Shown: positions 10,964-22,600, counted from the stretch's first letter. The stretch: DNA of 64,000 nucleotides from Gongronella butleri (GCA_025201375.1 JAIWZP010000069.1:62001-126000), one strand, 5' to 3'. The notes: generated by a model not told the origin, from the sequence alone. Translations and numbers: made by a program.

Positions 10964-13900
10964 CACACCGCAATTGCTCGTTCTCATCCTCTTTTTTTTC
11001 ATATAGCCATTTTCTGTACTGAACCCTTCCGCATTCCTTTTGCTGGCCGTGTTGATGTTTGCTGCTTTGACAAGACGGGCACGCTGACTGGTGAGAATCT
11101 GGTCTTTGAAGGTGTTGCCTGTGCTAGGTAAAAATTTGGCCAGCACGAGCCCGATGGACCCATTCAAATTCTTTTTTTTTTTTTTAATCTTTGTAGCGAT
11201 AATGGCTCGAGCACGGAATTGGCGCCTGCGACGCTTGTTGAAGAAGAGACCAAGTATGTTTTGGCGACCGCGCACGCTCTTGTGGAGCTTGAGGACGGGA
11301 TTGTTGGCGACCCCATGGAAAAAGAGACGCTCAAGGCGCTGGACTGGCAATTGGGCAAGAATGACACGGTGCACGACCGCGCCAACCATCGCGACACGCT
11401 GCACATCCGCCGCCGCTTCCAATTCTCATCGGCTCTCAAGCGTCAGTCGTCCGTGTCCACGGTGTCGCGCCTCAACAAGACATTTGTCGCGGTCAAGGGC
11501 GCTCCCGAGACCCTGCACCACATGTACACCCACGTTCCCGACGATTATATGGAGACTTTCCGTCATTTCACTCGCAAAGGCAGCCGTGTCCTCGCTCTCG
11601 GCTACAAGTACATTGATGGCATCTTGAGCACGGACCAGGTACACGCAAAAAAAAATCGAAAAAAAAGGGTGGGGAAGGGAAATACAGAGTGATTGTTGTG
11701 GAGCCAAAATTGGCACGTCGAGTCTAATGATCGCTTTTTTTTCTATTTTCACAAAGATCAACGCTTTGGATCGCGATCATGTGGAAGCAGGGTTGACTTT
11801 TGCCGGTTTCATTGTTTTCACGTGTCCTCTCAAGGATGACGCGATTGAGTGCATCAAGGAATTGAACGAGTCGTCGCATCGCTGCGTGATGATCACGGGT
11901 GACAACCCATTGACAGCTTGCGCTGTGGCCAAGGACGTGGCGATTGTGGAGCGCGATGTGCTTATCATTGACAAGGACGAGGAATCGGTTGACAATTTTG
12001 TTAACATCCATTCGATCGACGATGAGATTGCCATGACGGTGGATGCCGAGGCTCCTCTGGATCAGGCACTCCTGGCCAAGTACGACTTTTGTCTGACGGG
12101 CGCCGCCATGAACCTGTTTATGCACAAGCCAAACATGCATATCCTGCTTGAGCACACGTGGGTGTATGCTCGTGTCACTCCCTCTCAAAAGGTAAGAAGA
12201 AAAAGAAAAGAAAAAAAAAACCAGAATTGGGAGGACGCCAATTCATGTTTTTCTCCTTTTTTTTTTTTTTTTTTTTTTTCCTTAGGAATACCTTTTGACC
12301 GGATTGAAGGATCATGGCTACACGACGCTGATGGCTGGTGACGGCACCAATGACGTGGGTGCGCTCAAGCAAGCGCACATTGGTGTGGCGCTGCTGGATG
12401 GCACGCCCGAGGATTTGCAAAAGATTGCCGAGCGCCAGCGCATCGAGCGTTTCAAAAACATGTATGAACAGCAAAAGAAGATGGCTGCGCGCTTCAATGC
12501 GCCTGTGCCGCCTCCTCCCCCTGCCATTGCCCACCTGTACCCCGAATTTGCCGCCAACCAGAATCGCTTGCAGCAGGCCAATCTCACGCCTCAGCAGCGC
12601 CGCCAATTGGAAACAAAGCAAAAGATGGAATCCGCCGCAAACAAGCTCCTTGAGGACATGGATATGGAAGAGCCTCCCACAATCAAGTTTGGTGACGCGT
12701 CCGTCGCCGCTCCCTTTACTTCAAAGCTCCGCAATGTCGTCGCTGGTAAGAAAAACGCACCCAAAAAAAAAATCACAACAAAAATACCAATTGCCTTCTT
12801 TTTTTTTTTTTTTCGTCACTAGTCAACAATATCATTCGCCAAGGTCGCTGCACGCTTGTGGCAACGATCCAAATGTACAAGATTTTGGCCCTCAATTGCT
12901 TGATTTCGGCATACAGTTTGTCTGTTCTTTATTTGGATGGCATCAAGGCCAGTGACACGCAAATGACCATCTCTGGTGTGTTGATGGCCGTGTGCTTCCT
13001 TTGCATTTCGCGTGGCAAGCCGCTCAATCGCTTGTCAAAGGAGCGCCCTCAGCCAAACATCTTCAATCCCTACATCATTTTGTCTGTCCTCGGCCAATTC
13101 TCCGTCCACATTTGCGCTCTGATTTACATCAACAGCCTTGCCAAGTTTTACGAGCCGTGAGTGAAAAAAAAATCAGGGGAAACAAAAAAAATCACGCGAT
13201 TGACCCCGCTTTTTTTTGCCAACGTCATCCCAGTCCCAAGGAAGTTGATTTGGAAGGCGAGTTTGAAGCCAGTCTGCTGAACAGCGGTGTGTACCTGATT
13301 CAATTGGCCATGCAGGTGTCCACGTTTGCCATCAACTATCAGGTAAGGCCGCGTGATCGGATCACTTGCAATGAAAAAAAAAGAAATCCCCCAAAAAAAG
13401 ACGCGTTTCTGCGCGCACGCGACATGCGGGTGTGCATGAGAAGACTAGACTGACCGCGTTGCTTCTTTATCTTTTATTGATAGGGTCATCCATTCCGTGA
13501 GCGCATCCAGGACAACAAGACCTTGTACTACGGTCTGATGTCGGTCGGTGGCATTGCGCTCGCCGGCGCCATGGAGCTGTTCCCGGAAGTCAATGAGCAA
13601 ATCAATTTGGTGAAATTCCCCAGTGTGGTAAGCTTGGCCAACAATGCGTTTAGGCTGGTGTGACCGACATTCCGAGAGAAAGAGAGGAAAAAAAAAAAGG
13701 CAGACGTGTCTGTGTTACACTGACAGAGATCGATGCTGATGAGGGACCGGGCGGGTTGCGATCCAAAAAAAAAGTGCTCATGGGGGATATGGTGTCGCTG
13801 CGGTGCATGGCGTGTGTACCCTGAGCCGCGGACGATGCAAAAAAGCAAACCAATGCCTTTGTTTGTCCCCCTTTCTTTGGAGCATGACGATGTGGGGGGA

Positions 13901-14118
13901 GCAACGGAACAACCAAAAGGAGGATCGGTCAGGCACGGTTGCGCAGTCGACGTCCAAGGTGGCTCACGCACTCTCTTTTTTTGAATTTTTCTTTTCGGCA
14001 GTTCCGAGACAAATTGACGCTGTGTATGCTTCTTGATTTCGGTATCTCGTACGCGATTGAAATCGTCACCAAGCACTTGTTTGCCGACAATCGCGCCAAG
14101 CCCATTGCGCGCCGGTGA
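9128..14118 (+). CDS. SPF1: P5A-type cation-transporting ATPase, ER (Spf1/ATP13A1-like)
   Basis: Thirteen exons join in frame to about 1185 aa, close to yeast Spf1. Exons: 9128-9397, 9473-9759, 9866-10164, 10263-10369, 10444-10876, 11007-11127, 11197-11638, 11757-12191, 12286-12745, 12823-13156, 13234-13342, 13484-13627, 14002-14118. Visible motifs, in order, are the actuator loop LSGES, the P5A signature [13 protein letters not shown], the phosphorylation site DKTGTLT, nucleotide-binding KGAPE and the hinge [16 protein letters not shown]. The N-terminus has paired hydrophobic helices ([30 protein letters not shown]), as in P5A pumps, and the C-terminus has several more. Known role: an ER ATPase that removes mis-inserted tail-anchored and mitochondrial helices. 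An ER-retrieval-like basic tail (RAKPIARR) ends the protein. Intron 5 contains a CT/CA microsatellite. Confidence 0.96.
10891..10960. repeat. (CT)n(CA)n compound microsatellite in an intron
   Basis: About 20 nt of CT repeats run directly into about 50 nt of CA repeats. It lies within intron 5 of the Spf1-like gene, between the donor at 10877 and the acceptor at 11006. Alternating CA/TG can adopt unusual DNA structures and is expected to vary in length between strains. Confidence 0.95.
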
Positions 14119-14991
14119 TTTCTATTTTGTATTTATGCCCTTTCGTCCGTGTACACTCCCCCCCTTTTTTTTTCTTGCCCCCCCCCCTTGCTCCTTTGCC
14201 CATGTCTTTTACGTCATGGTCCCCTGTGTGGGGGAGCATTCTTGCTATTTTTTTTTTTTTTTTTAGAGTCAGGCAGTAAAAAAAAAACAAGACGGGACTT
14301 GCTTCTTTCCGGTTTTAGTGCGATTATGCCGTGGGTGCTTGTGTAAGTGTGTGTGCAATTGCGTGTGTGCACCCACTTTTTCCTTCTTCACGGACCTGCA
14401 AGCAAGAGGTCATGGGTCGTGGTACAACATTTTCCACATAGCAAGGCCAAATTTGGGGGACAACGAGGTGGCAAAAGAATCATGGGCCCAGTCTTGTCCT
14501 CCACACCCACAAAAAGAGGCAATTGACCTTCTATTTCAGCAATTCGTTTGTCCATCCATTGCTTCGTCCTTTTTTTTTCTTTTTTTTTGTGAAAGGTGGA
14601 GGGGAACGAATGAGAATTACAAAAGGGACGCCGAGGCCGCGGATTGCTAGAGTCCAGACAACGCCGTCGCGCCTTTCAAGTCTCGCCCTTTCTCCCGTGC
14701 TGTCCTCATTGGGTGGGGCGTCCGCTCCGCCTCACCCGATTTGCATTTTCCTTCGCGTCCTCTTTTTTGTGCAAGCCGAAAAAAAGAGGATGGTACCACT
14801 TGGAACTCACGTTGACGAAAAAAGCATAAAAATATTGAGCACAGTCCACCGTGTAACCCTCATCTGCTGTCCATTTTTGTCTACTGGAAGCTTCAATTCC
14901 TCTTGGACCTCCGTGGTGCCTATAAATGAGAAAGTTTCTTTATTCTTGAGCTTTTTTTTTTTTTCATTTGATTCTTTTTTCTTTCTCCTCC

Positions 14992-15023
<32 letters not shown>

Positions 15024-15164
15024 TGTCTTCTATCCTGTCTTGATCACATCATCTTGTCACTGGGTTTTCCTCTCTTTTGTTACTTTTTCTGATACCAAGC
15101 CACGTTGCCGAGCCAAGGCCAGCATTTCCATTTTTTTTTTTACCACAAATTCATATATACCTGC
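14119..15164. other. 3' flank of SPF1 and a pyrimidine-rich promoter
   Basis: Contains C and T runs, a TATAAA-type box at about 14921-14926 (cctataaatgag) and a CT repeat at about 14993-15014. The long open frame at 14523-15092 is a product of T and CT runs and is not credible coding. Confidence 0.45.
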
Positions 15165-15356
15165 ATGATCGCATCAGACAAGACGGCACATCTTCCGCAC
15201 GACGAGAGCCGAGGGCGAAGCTATTGCTTAATTCATCGCAAATACTTTGAAACCAGTTGGTGTCCTGACTGTGACAAAAAAGGTAAATGCATTGCCTGCA
15301 AGCTGGTCGTGATCTGGCGCTGATCGAGCTTTTTTTTTTTCTTTTCAGCACACTAG
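15165..15356 (+). CDS. Possible tiny CxxC/CxxH protein, function unknown
   Basis: A Met at 15165 opens an exon to 15282 (donor gtaaat). A T-rich intron ending ttttcag at 15348 joins it in frame to AH-stop, giving about 41 aa. The product has one possible zinc-binding site: CLIH, then 9 residues, then CPDC. A TATA-like box lies about 240 bp upstream. The gene-like promoter, clean splice signals and paired cysteines favour a real gene. The length is short enough for chance. Confidence 0.35.
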
Positions 15357-16071
15357 GTGCGCATGAACAATTCTTGTCCCGTCCCGTGAGTGGCTCAATT
15401 GCTACCCCCTTGCGCGTCTTTTTCTTCCTCTCTCGCTCGCTTTCACCGTAATATATGAATTTTCTTTCTCCAAACCTTCCCCATGCTCTTTTGTAAATCC
15501 CCTCACACGCCTTCATTGTCATCTTCCTTATTTTACGCACTGCATGATCATTTTGTAAACGTGCACACTCGCACACACAAAACACAGACACACACACATC
15601 TTATCACGCGTCAATTTGTTCCCCCTTTGTCTCCCACCCCCTTTGTCTCATTATGTTAGCCTCGGACGAAAAAAAAAATATGTGTATTTTCTTAGCCTCA
15701 ATGGATAATTAAAAAAAAAGTCTCATGTTTGCCCAATGGAGAAGCCGGCTGAATCCGCCGGGATGGCTCTTAGGTTACGCGGACTGTTGACGATCCAAAA
15801 TCAATTCTAAAGATAACATCGTGTTGATCTGGTTGGATGGCCGATCCTGTTCGAAAAAAAAATTGAATGGGTGTGGGAAAACAGAAAGCTTTGGCCGCGC
15901 CGTATCTTTTCTTGACTTCAAAGCGGGGAACCCGGCGCGACTTGCTCGGTGTTTGTTGCACATTGGGTCTTTTTTTTTTTTTTTTTCTAAACACAAAGAG
16001 CGCGAACAAAAGGGGAAATCACAAGGCAAACAAGGCACATGGTACACAAGAAAAAAAAAAAGGACTCGTTT
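15357..16071. other. Convergent 3' region, no gene seen
   Basis: The region lies between the small plus-strand gene and the ClpP stop codon at 16072. CT-rich sequence and A/T runs only; no tRNA-like or coding structure was recognised. Confidence 0.4.
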
Positions 16072-17864
16072 TTATTCTTCCTGTTTTTTTACTCGCTTTT
16101 CCAGCACAAGGTCAATCAGGCCAAAGTTTTTGGCCTCCTCGGCGGTCATAAAGTAGTCCCGCTCCATCATCTTTTCAATAGTGTCAAGGTCGCGGATCCC
16201 CGTATGGCGCTGATAGATGCGATTGAGCCGCTCGCGCACGCGCAGAATCTCGCGCGCGTGAATGGCAATATCGGATGCCTGGCCAGACGCGCCGCCGCTT
16301 GGCTGATGAATCATCACCGAGGCATTAGGTAATGCGTATCGCTTGCCAGCCTCACCTAAGGATTCCAATGCATAAAAAAAAAGGATGAGCGAAAAATAGA
16401 ATCATTGTTGTGGGGGGGCCACGCCCAATTTTTTTTCCCTTGCACATTTCCAGCGCGTCCTCCCCCCCCACTCCCTTTTTCCATACTCACACACGGACCA
16501 GGTCCCCTCTTTCCACACTGGCGGCGGCACTTGCTCAGGACTGCGCGCATTTCTGATTGTCCCCCCTTTTTCCTCCCATACACAAACACCACGGGGTTGT
16601 CCATCACTTGTTGCTTTTGCTTACCCGCTGCTAAAAGCAAGGACCCCATGCTGCAGGCCTGCCCGTGGCACAAGGTCGACACGGGGGATTGGATGTACTA
16701 TAGAAAGATAAACAAAAGACGGGGTGTTGGGTTCGTTGGCCCGGATTTCCCTTCGCACCCTCGGAATTTCTGATTTGCGCGCATCAATGGCATGTGAACG
16801 CTTTTTTTTTTTTACAGAGCCTCATCAATTGCCTGTCGTCCCCTTTTTCCTTACTTGCATCTATGAGAAAAAAAAAGGGTATCACCAGATGAGTTTGCCT
16901 TGCTATCCTTCCGTGATGCAAGCCATGGGCCAAGTTCCTTTTTTTCGTCGTGGCCCACGTGGATCCATGTTTCCATAAGATGCCGGGACAAAAAGAGAGG
17001 GGGAGGAAGAGGAGGAAAAGGCCGATTTTTTTTTTTTTTTTTTTTACCGTGTCGTAAATGGCCATGCCTGCGGTGACACTTCCGCCCGGCGAGTTGATGT
17101 AGAGATTGATCGGCTTTTCGGGATTCTCGGCTTCCAGGAACAGCAGCTGTGCAACGATGACGGATGCGACACTGTCCGAGATCTATGCAAGGAAAAAGAA
17201 GGGTGGGGGTGTCAATTGGGGCCGTCAAAGCCGAGTCGCGTGCCTGGGTCATGCCTCCTCTCTTTCCCTCTCCCCCTGCACCACTTGCCCCTCCTTCTCA
17301 CGCGCGCAGCGTGCCCCGCGCCACATGAAAAAAAGCCTTCTCCACATATAAACGTCAACCTTGTCTACTTACGTGACCATTCAAGCAGATGATCCGCTCT
17401 TTGAGCAGCCGTGAGAAGATGTCATAGGAACGTTCACCACGACCCTAGTGCAGAGAAAATAAAAAAAAAGGAATGTGAGTGGTGTGTGAACGCGTGCAAC
17501 CTCGCCGTGAGCACATTTTTCTTTTTTTTTCTGTCCTTCCGTTGCTTACCGTCTGCTCCACCACAAAAGGAACGAGATTCTGCGCACGCGGCTCGTCAGT
17601 CCACCCCATAGTCATAAGGCGCTGGCCCCCTGGAAAGAGCTGACGTGGACACAAAACGAAAAAAAAAAAGAGCTTTGGGAGTGAGTTCTCGGTGTTTTGG
17701 CCGGCGCCACGCGCCATCACGCGACGCCAAGGTCAACTTACGCGTGCGCATGGTTTCCACTGGCGACGGAGAAGAGGTGACAGCATAGAGGATGGCGTGG
17801 GAGATGAAAGAAAAGACAAAGACGAAAAAGAAAGGCAAACGTGAGAGACCAACACGATCGTCAT
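16072..17864 (-). CDS. CLPP: Mitochondrial ATP-dependent Clp protease, proteolytic subunit
   Basis: Six exons (17864-17742, 17639-17550, 17444-17373, 17182-17048, 16697-16625, 16355-16072) join in frame to about 258 aa. ClpP forms a two-ring serine protease chamber working with ClpX in the matrix. The catalytic triad is visible: Ser in [11 protein letters not shown], His in VMIHQPSGG and Asp in ERDYFM. Other hallmarks are [17 protein letters not shown] and the IYQRHTG helix. The residue before the catalytic Ser is Cys, where Ala is common. The N-terminal extension is Ser/Arg-rich and looks like a mitochondrial presequence; a shorter start at 17786 ([11 protein letters not shown]) is equally possible. 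The model yeasts lack ClpP, so its presence argues against a Saccharomyces-like genome. Confidence 0.95.
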
Positions 17865-18058
17865 TGCCGTGACCAAAAAAGGTAAAATTTAATCCCCGCC
17901 TGCTTTGCGTCCCCCTTTTCTTGCATGAACAGCGTGAGAGATCCACGAAGATGAGAAAAAGACACAGATTTAATGAAATGAGAGATCAGGAAGATGAATA
18001 ATGTACAAAACGATGAAAAAAAGTGGGTACTAGGCATGCATGGTTGTAAAAAAAAAGG

Positions 18059-18925
18059 TTACGACTTGGAGGGGGTATTGCCTGACTTCAAAAGATCCAA
18101 GAAGTTTGCTTTGGACATGGTCGACACTGTCAAAAAAGAAAAAAAAAGCAAGTGAGCCACCAATGCTGCCGCACAATGCCTCCATGATATCCTTGACGTA
18201 CCATTCTTGGCCTTTTCCTTAGCAATCATCGTGCCGCTCTGCACAGTCGCCTCGTCAACGGCCGTCTCGGTCAACTTTTGCTGCATTCGAATCGCATTGA
18301 ACAGCTTGACAACTAAATGACAAGAAAAAAAATCAGTCATTGGACACTCTCCCTATTGAGCAAAGATGTGCTTTTTACCACCACGTGTGGCGACCTTGCG
18401 CAGTCGCTTTTCGTATTCAAAAGTGGTAAAATTGGGGATGACACGGCCCTGGTCCTTGAGCTTGCGCTTTTCAGCCGTCAGCATCTTGCGTGCCTTGTAT
18501 TCAAGCTTCTCATCCTCCAATTTGCGCTCCGTGCCCTTGGAGCGGGCCAAAATGGGCTGCTTGCGGTCGCTGCCGGTCAGCGTACTGCCCAAAATATTCG
18601 TCATCGCCTCGGAAAACGCCTCTGCAGAGCCTTTTTTGGATTGCTCTATGGCAAGAAGATAAAAAACATGAGTGAGATTTGACCAGGATGACAATTTTTG
18701 GCATCCAAAGCATGCTATTGCGCAGTGATCGTGCTTACTAGGAGCATCCATATCGTCATTGTCGCTGCCACTGCCGCTGTCTTGGTCGACATCGCTCATA
18801 TCGCTGCCGGATCCGTCTTCCATGTCAGCATCCATGTCACTGTCGTGCTCGTCGACGGGAGCAACTTGCTTCTTTTGCTTCATTGCAGCTGCCTGGGAAG
18901 CCTTTTCCTTTTGCTTGATAGCCAT
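18059..18925 (-). CDS. RRP15: Ribosomal RNA-processing protein 15 (RRP15-like)
   Basis: Four exons, about 220 aa. The N-terminus is basic (MAIKQKEKASQ), followed by a long acidic Ser/Asp/Gly stretch (DSDMDADMEDGSGSD). Then comes the conserved Rrp15p region with EAMTNILGSTL, KQPILARSK, KLEYKARKMLTAEKRKLKDQGRV and YEKRLRKVATRG. This matches the nucleolar Rrp15 family needed for 27S pre-rRNA processing and 60S assembly. The last two exons add VVKLFNAIRMQQK and the tail SKANFLDLLKSG. The Met at 18925 is the only start before the acidic region. It lies 195 bp upstream of the ClpP gene in the same orientation. Confidence 0.9.
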
Positions 18926-19023
18926 GGTAACAAAAAAAAAAGAATGAAAGAAAGAAAGATCGGGAATGCAAGCGAGGACAAAGACTGAGATATCAAAGAA
19001 AGCGTGCGCCGTTGGGCCCAAAA

Positions 19024-19236
19024 ATGTCGGACCAAAGCCACCCGCCATCCCGAAAAAGCAAGCTGCGCACGGGCGACATGCAGCGGCGCCAAAATGTGAT
19101 TTTGCCACTTTTCATAACTTTCCAGCTGCATAATTCTCTTGGCTGCGCACAGCAAATGATACAATTTATCGTTGGTTTAAACCTTTTCCTTGTTTTGGGA
19201 CTGTACGGTGCCTACAGTGGAGTGCTTACTTATTGA
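19024..19236 (+). CDS. Possible small single-helix membrane protein
   Basis: An open frame of about 70 aa starts at 19024, 99 bp from the divergent RRP15 start. It has a basic N-terminus (PPSRKSKLRTG) and one hydrophobic stretch (MIQFIVGLNLFLVLGLYGAY). The layout fits a tail-anchored or small ER/mitochondrial subunit. No family was recognised. The frame ends where the repeat block begins, and its last part contains a TACAGT-type motif common in that block, so it may be a chance frame. Confidence 0.25.
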   Translation: MSDQSHPPSRKSKLRTGDMQRRQNVILPLFITFQLHNSLGCAQQMIQFIVGLNLFLVLGLYGAYSGVLTY

Positions 19237-19249
19237 GAAACTGTTTTTT

Positions 19250-21220
19250 GTCCATTTGAGTGCTGTTCGCGATGTGTACAGTATACAATACGCAGTCTTT
19301 CCAATGCATCTCCACAGGCAAGACGCAACTGCATATGCCTTGTTATAATTTTACAGTAACGCGCATGTCAGAGCGACACTGTACTGTACAATACAGTACG
19401 AGCCTAAACTGGCCTGAAAAAAAACGCAGGGCACGCGCAAAATCGCATTTTATGAACTCTGTGGTCTGCTGCGCGTGCACTGTACCTACAGTAATAGGTA
19501 CTGTAATAGCGTTGCTGCAAGCGTCAATTGGGTTCTGTTTGCTGTATCCATTAGAAAAAAGATAGTGAGGCTCTGATCCAGCGCCCACCGTCCGAGAAAA
19601 CGCGCAAAAGCACGGGGTTGGGGGTTCATCGGCTTTTGACACTTTACATGCAAAAATGGATTTTGATCTGTCCATTTTTTATGCTCAGTGCGCAGAAGCT
19701 GGCGCGTCCTATCTTTTCAATGCCTGAAGCATCGCGCTACACTGCACAAAAACGTATATCATATATTTGCCTTTTAAAAACCAAAGAGCGTGTTTTTCAG
19801 ACTTTGCCGGCCTGCTGTGACTCCAGAATTTTTTTTACAGGCTACTGTACTTGTCCGCCAATGAGAAGTGCGTCACGGCATAAACTCTGGCCCAATGCTC
19901 AAAACGAACCCACCCGATTTTTTTTGGACTCGAAAATGCCAAAAACATCCTATTTTCACTAATTTGCATTCATCTTGCAGTCTGCGTGGTCGACCCCGCT
20001 TAAAAATAAGCGCATCGAATTCAGCGCAAAATTTGCAACAAAAACGCTTAAACTCCCAAAACGCTACGATCACTTTTGAAAAATTCAGGGGTCACACATT
20101 TCAATCTCAGAAAATCCCAAATTTGAGAAATTTCGAACTCCGAGTGATCAATGCACCCCAAACAGGTAACTCCGAAGATTTGCTATTGGCTGAAAAATGG
20201 CAGGTTGCCCCACCTTAAGAAAAAAGCCCAAAAAAGAGTGACGCATGAACGGCGATCGACTGAGAAGTGCCAACTTTGGGCAGGATTTTTTTTGCAAAAT
20301 TTAAGGTTTGAGACTTCCAAGTTAAGATGCGTAAATTGCATGGAGTTTTTTTTTTACTGTATTTTTTTATTTTTTATTTTGCACATTTTTGTGGGCTGAG
20401 TGGGTTGCAGGCTGGTGTGAAATGGCCGATGCAAAAAGCTAAAACCCAAGCTAGCGCGCTGCAAGTCATCCCATTAGATGCTTTGCCCCCATGTTTGTTA
20501 GTAAAATTGCAATAAAAATTGGGGGTCGACTAGAACGTTGTCGAGAAAGTCGCGATCAAAGATTTTGATGAAAAAGTAGACTTTCTCTGCGAGTTTTAGC
20601 CATCCACCGATGAAACCGATTTCAATCGATAGAGGTTCAACAAGTGCTTCTTTCGACATCATGTTACGTAGGTAAAAGCGCCACGTGTCATCTAATCAGT
20701 TGCCGAGAACATCGAGGAGGAGGAAAATTTTTGAAATGTTTGAACGGCTTTCAAGCGTACAAAGGTCATGCATCGGGTAAAAAACCGTTCACTGGAAATG
20801 ACGTCCGAGCATGTCTCTTTTGAATGGTGGTGCCAGTTTCATCCCGATCCATAAAATATTATTTCGAGTGCCACTGCTAAATTTGTGAAAATAATACAGT
20901 AGCGACGTTTTGGATTCATCAGCACGAGCCAACTGACCCCTGGCTGGTTTTTTCAGCGCCGTGTTGAAAAAGACGCGACGAAATGGACTACGTAGTAAAA
21001 AAAGGTTTGGAGACGATCCAACCATCATACCGGTAGTTTGCAACCTTTAAATAAATTTGATTGGATTTGAAAAATTCTTTAAAAATTGCTTGCCAAGTTT
21101 TCAAAATTATAGTATTGTGCTATTACATAATACATATTGTCGACAACAACTCAATTTGATTAACCTTTGACTTTTACAGTATTTAATTACTGTATGATAT
21201 CATACTCATAAAAGGCGGAA
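19250..21220. other. AT-rich repeat block, left part
   Basis: No intact gene. It contains TACTGTA/TACAGTA clusters at 19379-19400 and 19482-19512 and the left copy of a flanking direct repeat (19655-19835). An unclassified minus-strand frame of about 60 codons without a good start lies at about 20505-20690 (contains SIEIGFIGGWLKLAEK). The composition differs clearly from the flanking genes. Confidence 0.6.
19655..19835 (+). repeat. Direct repeat flanking the repeat block, left copy
   Basis: Matches 25333-25502 in the same orientation. Shared stretches include CTGTCCATTTTT versus CTGTTCATGTTT, AATGCCTGAAGCATCGCGC versus AATGTCTGAAACATCGCGC, and GCCGGCCTGCTG versus ACCGGCCTGCTG followed by CTCCAGAA. 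Identity is clearly partial, so the copies are old. Confidence 0.65.
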
Positions 21221-21566
21221 ATGATGATCAATACTGTTGTAATGGCATTGCATTGGCAAGGAGCAAGGACCCAATTGGCACCACCGCGTACGGCAGCCAC
21301 TCAACCGCTTTCAAGATCACCACCGAGAGGATGGTCATCGTGTCATGGCGGTATCCTATCGCGACAAAAAGACGAAAGCCTTGGTGGCCACATGTGGAAC
21401 GACTGTACTGACGGGAACACGCGCTTTTTACGAGAACGACGGGCGACGCGTGGAGATCCAATGCCCCGCTGTGTTTTCGGACGGAGTATGATTGAGGATC
21501 ACAAGAGCGCTGTCGACATTGCAAACAATCGCCGTGACAATTTGTTGCGCTCGTACAGTACTGTAC

Positions 21567-22570
21567 AGTGCCCGGACAAAAAAAAGTTTCGCTGTGCATG
21601 ATTCTCTGCAGTGCAAGGTATCAATTAATCGCGTTAATCTCTGCTGTATTGATCAATAATGGCTCCAGTGATATGAAATTTTGCAGGAACAATGATTTAA
21701 AAGTAAAAAAACAATTCTAAAATTATGAAATGGCTATGCCAAGCCGGTATTGAAATAGATCAAAAAAGGGATACCTGACGCGTCACGCGACGCGACGCGT
21801 GCCTACGCGTATACAATGGCCTGTGGAGATGAATTGGCGTTATGAACACCATCTCCAATTTTTTTTTGCAACGAGTGCAATGGTGCCTGATTGTATTTTA
21901 AGAATCAATTCCATGTTACATGCATTGCATCGGTGCTGTGATCGAATAATGTAAAATCATCATGTGACACGCGTCACGCGTCAGACGCGCCAAAAGTCGC
22001 GATTTCCTTCGTAACATGGTCGTAGTGCTCCTACTGGTCAACCAATCGATAACAGTCTATTCTAGTTCTTTAAATTAAATAAGTACAATGGTTTTAAGCC
22101 AACTAAGGATTAAAATTAGATAACAGAGATGGCAATTGTTATTCCAGATGCAACTGACGCGTGACGCGTGTCACATGATGATTTTACATTATTCGATCAC
22201 AGCACCGATGCAATGCATGTAACATGGAATTGATTCTTAAAATACAATCAGGCACCATTGCACTCGTTGCAAAAAAAATTGGAGATGGTGTTCATAACGT
22301 CAATTCATCTCCACAGGCCATTGTATACGCGTAGGCACGCGTCGCGTCGCGTGACGCGTCAGGTATCCCTTTTTTGATCTATTTCAATACCGGCTTGGCA
22401 TAGCCATTTCATAATTTTAGAATTGTTTTTTTACTTTTAAATCATTGTTCCTGCAAAATTTCATATCACCGGAGCCATTATTGATCAATACAGCAGAGAT
22501 TAACGCGATTAATTGATACCTTGCACTGCAGAGAATTATGCACAGCGAAACTTTTTTTTGTCCGGGCACT
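21567..22570. mobile_element. About 1-kb foldback-type element with about 420-bp, nearly perfect inverted arms
   Basis: The left arm (21563-21984) and right arm (22154-22574) are reverse complements with only a few mismatches, around a 169-bp unique centre (21985-22153). The arms end in AGTGCCCGGAC and are flanked on both sides by GTAC, a possible 4-bp target-site duplication that also extends the match. No coding frame for a transposase is present, so it is non-autonomous. The arms contain dense ACGCGT/GACGCG motifs near 21778-21812 and their mirror. Near-identity of the arms implies recent insertion or arm correction. It sits inside the transposase relic. Confidence 0.88.
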
Positions 22571-22600
22571 GTACTGTATCATGCATGATGCCAGCAGATA

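Noticed and set aside
10486..11022. His-Thr repeat peptide read through the CA tract
   Set aside because: The tract lies inside a clear GT-AG intron of SPF1; splicing removes it and restores the conserved ATPase frame.
14523..15092. 189-codon open frame upstream of the tiny gene
   Set aside because: It is built from T, CT and C runs (Phe/Leu/Ser strings), is promoter-like sequence and has no domain.
20505..20690. About 60-codon minus-strand frame in the repeat block (contains SIEIGFIGGWLKLAEK)
   Set aside because: Protein-like in places but without start context, neighbouring exons or a known family; could be a transposon remnant, so it is not called as a gene.
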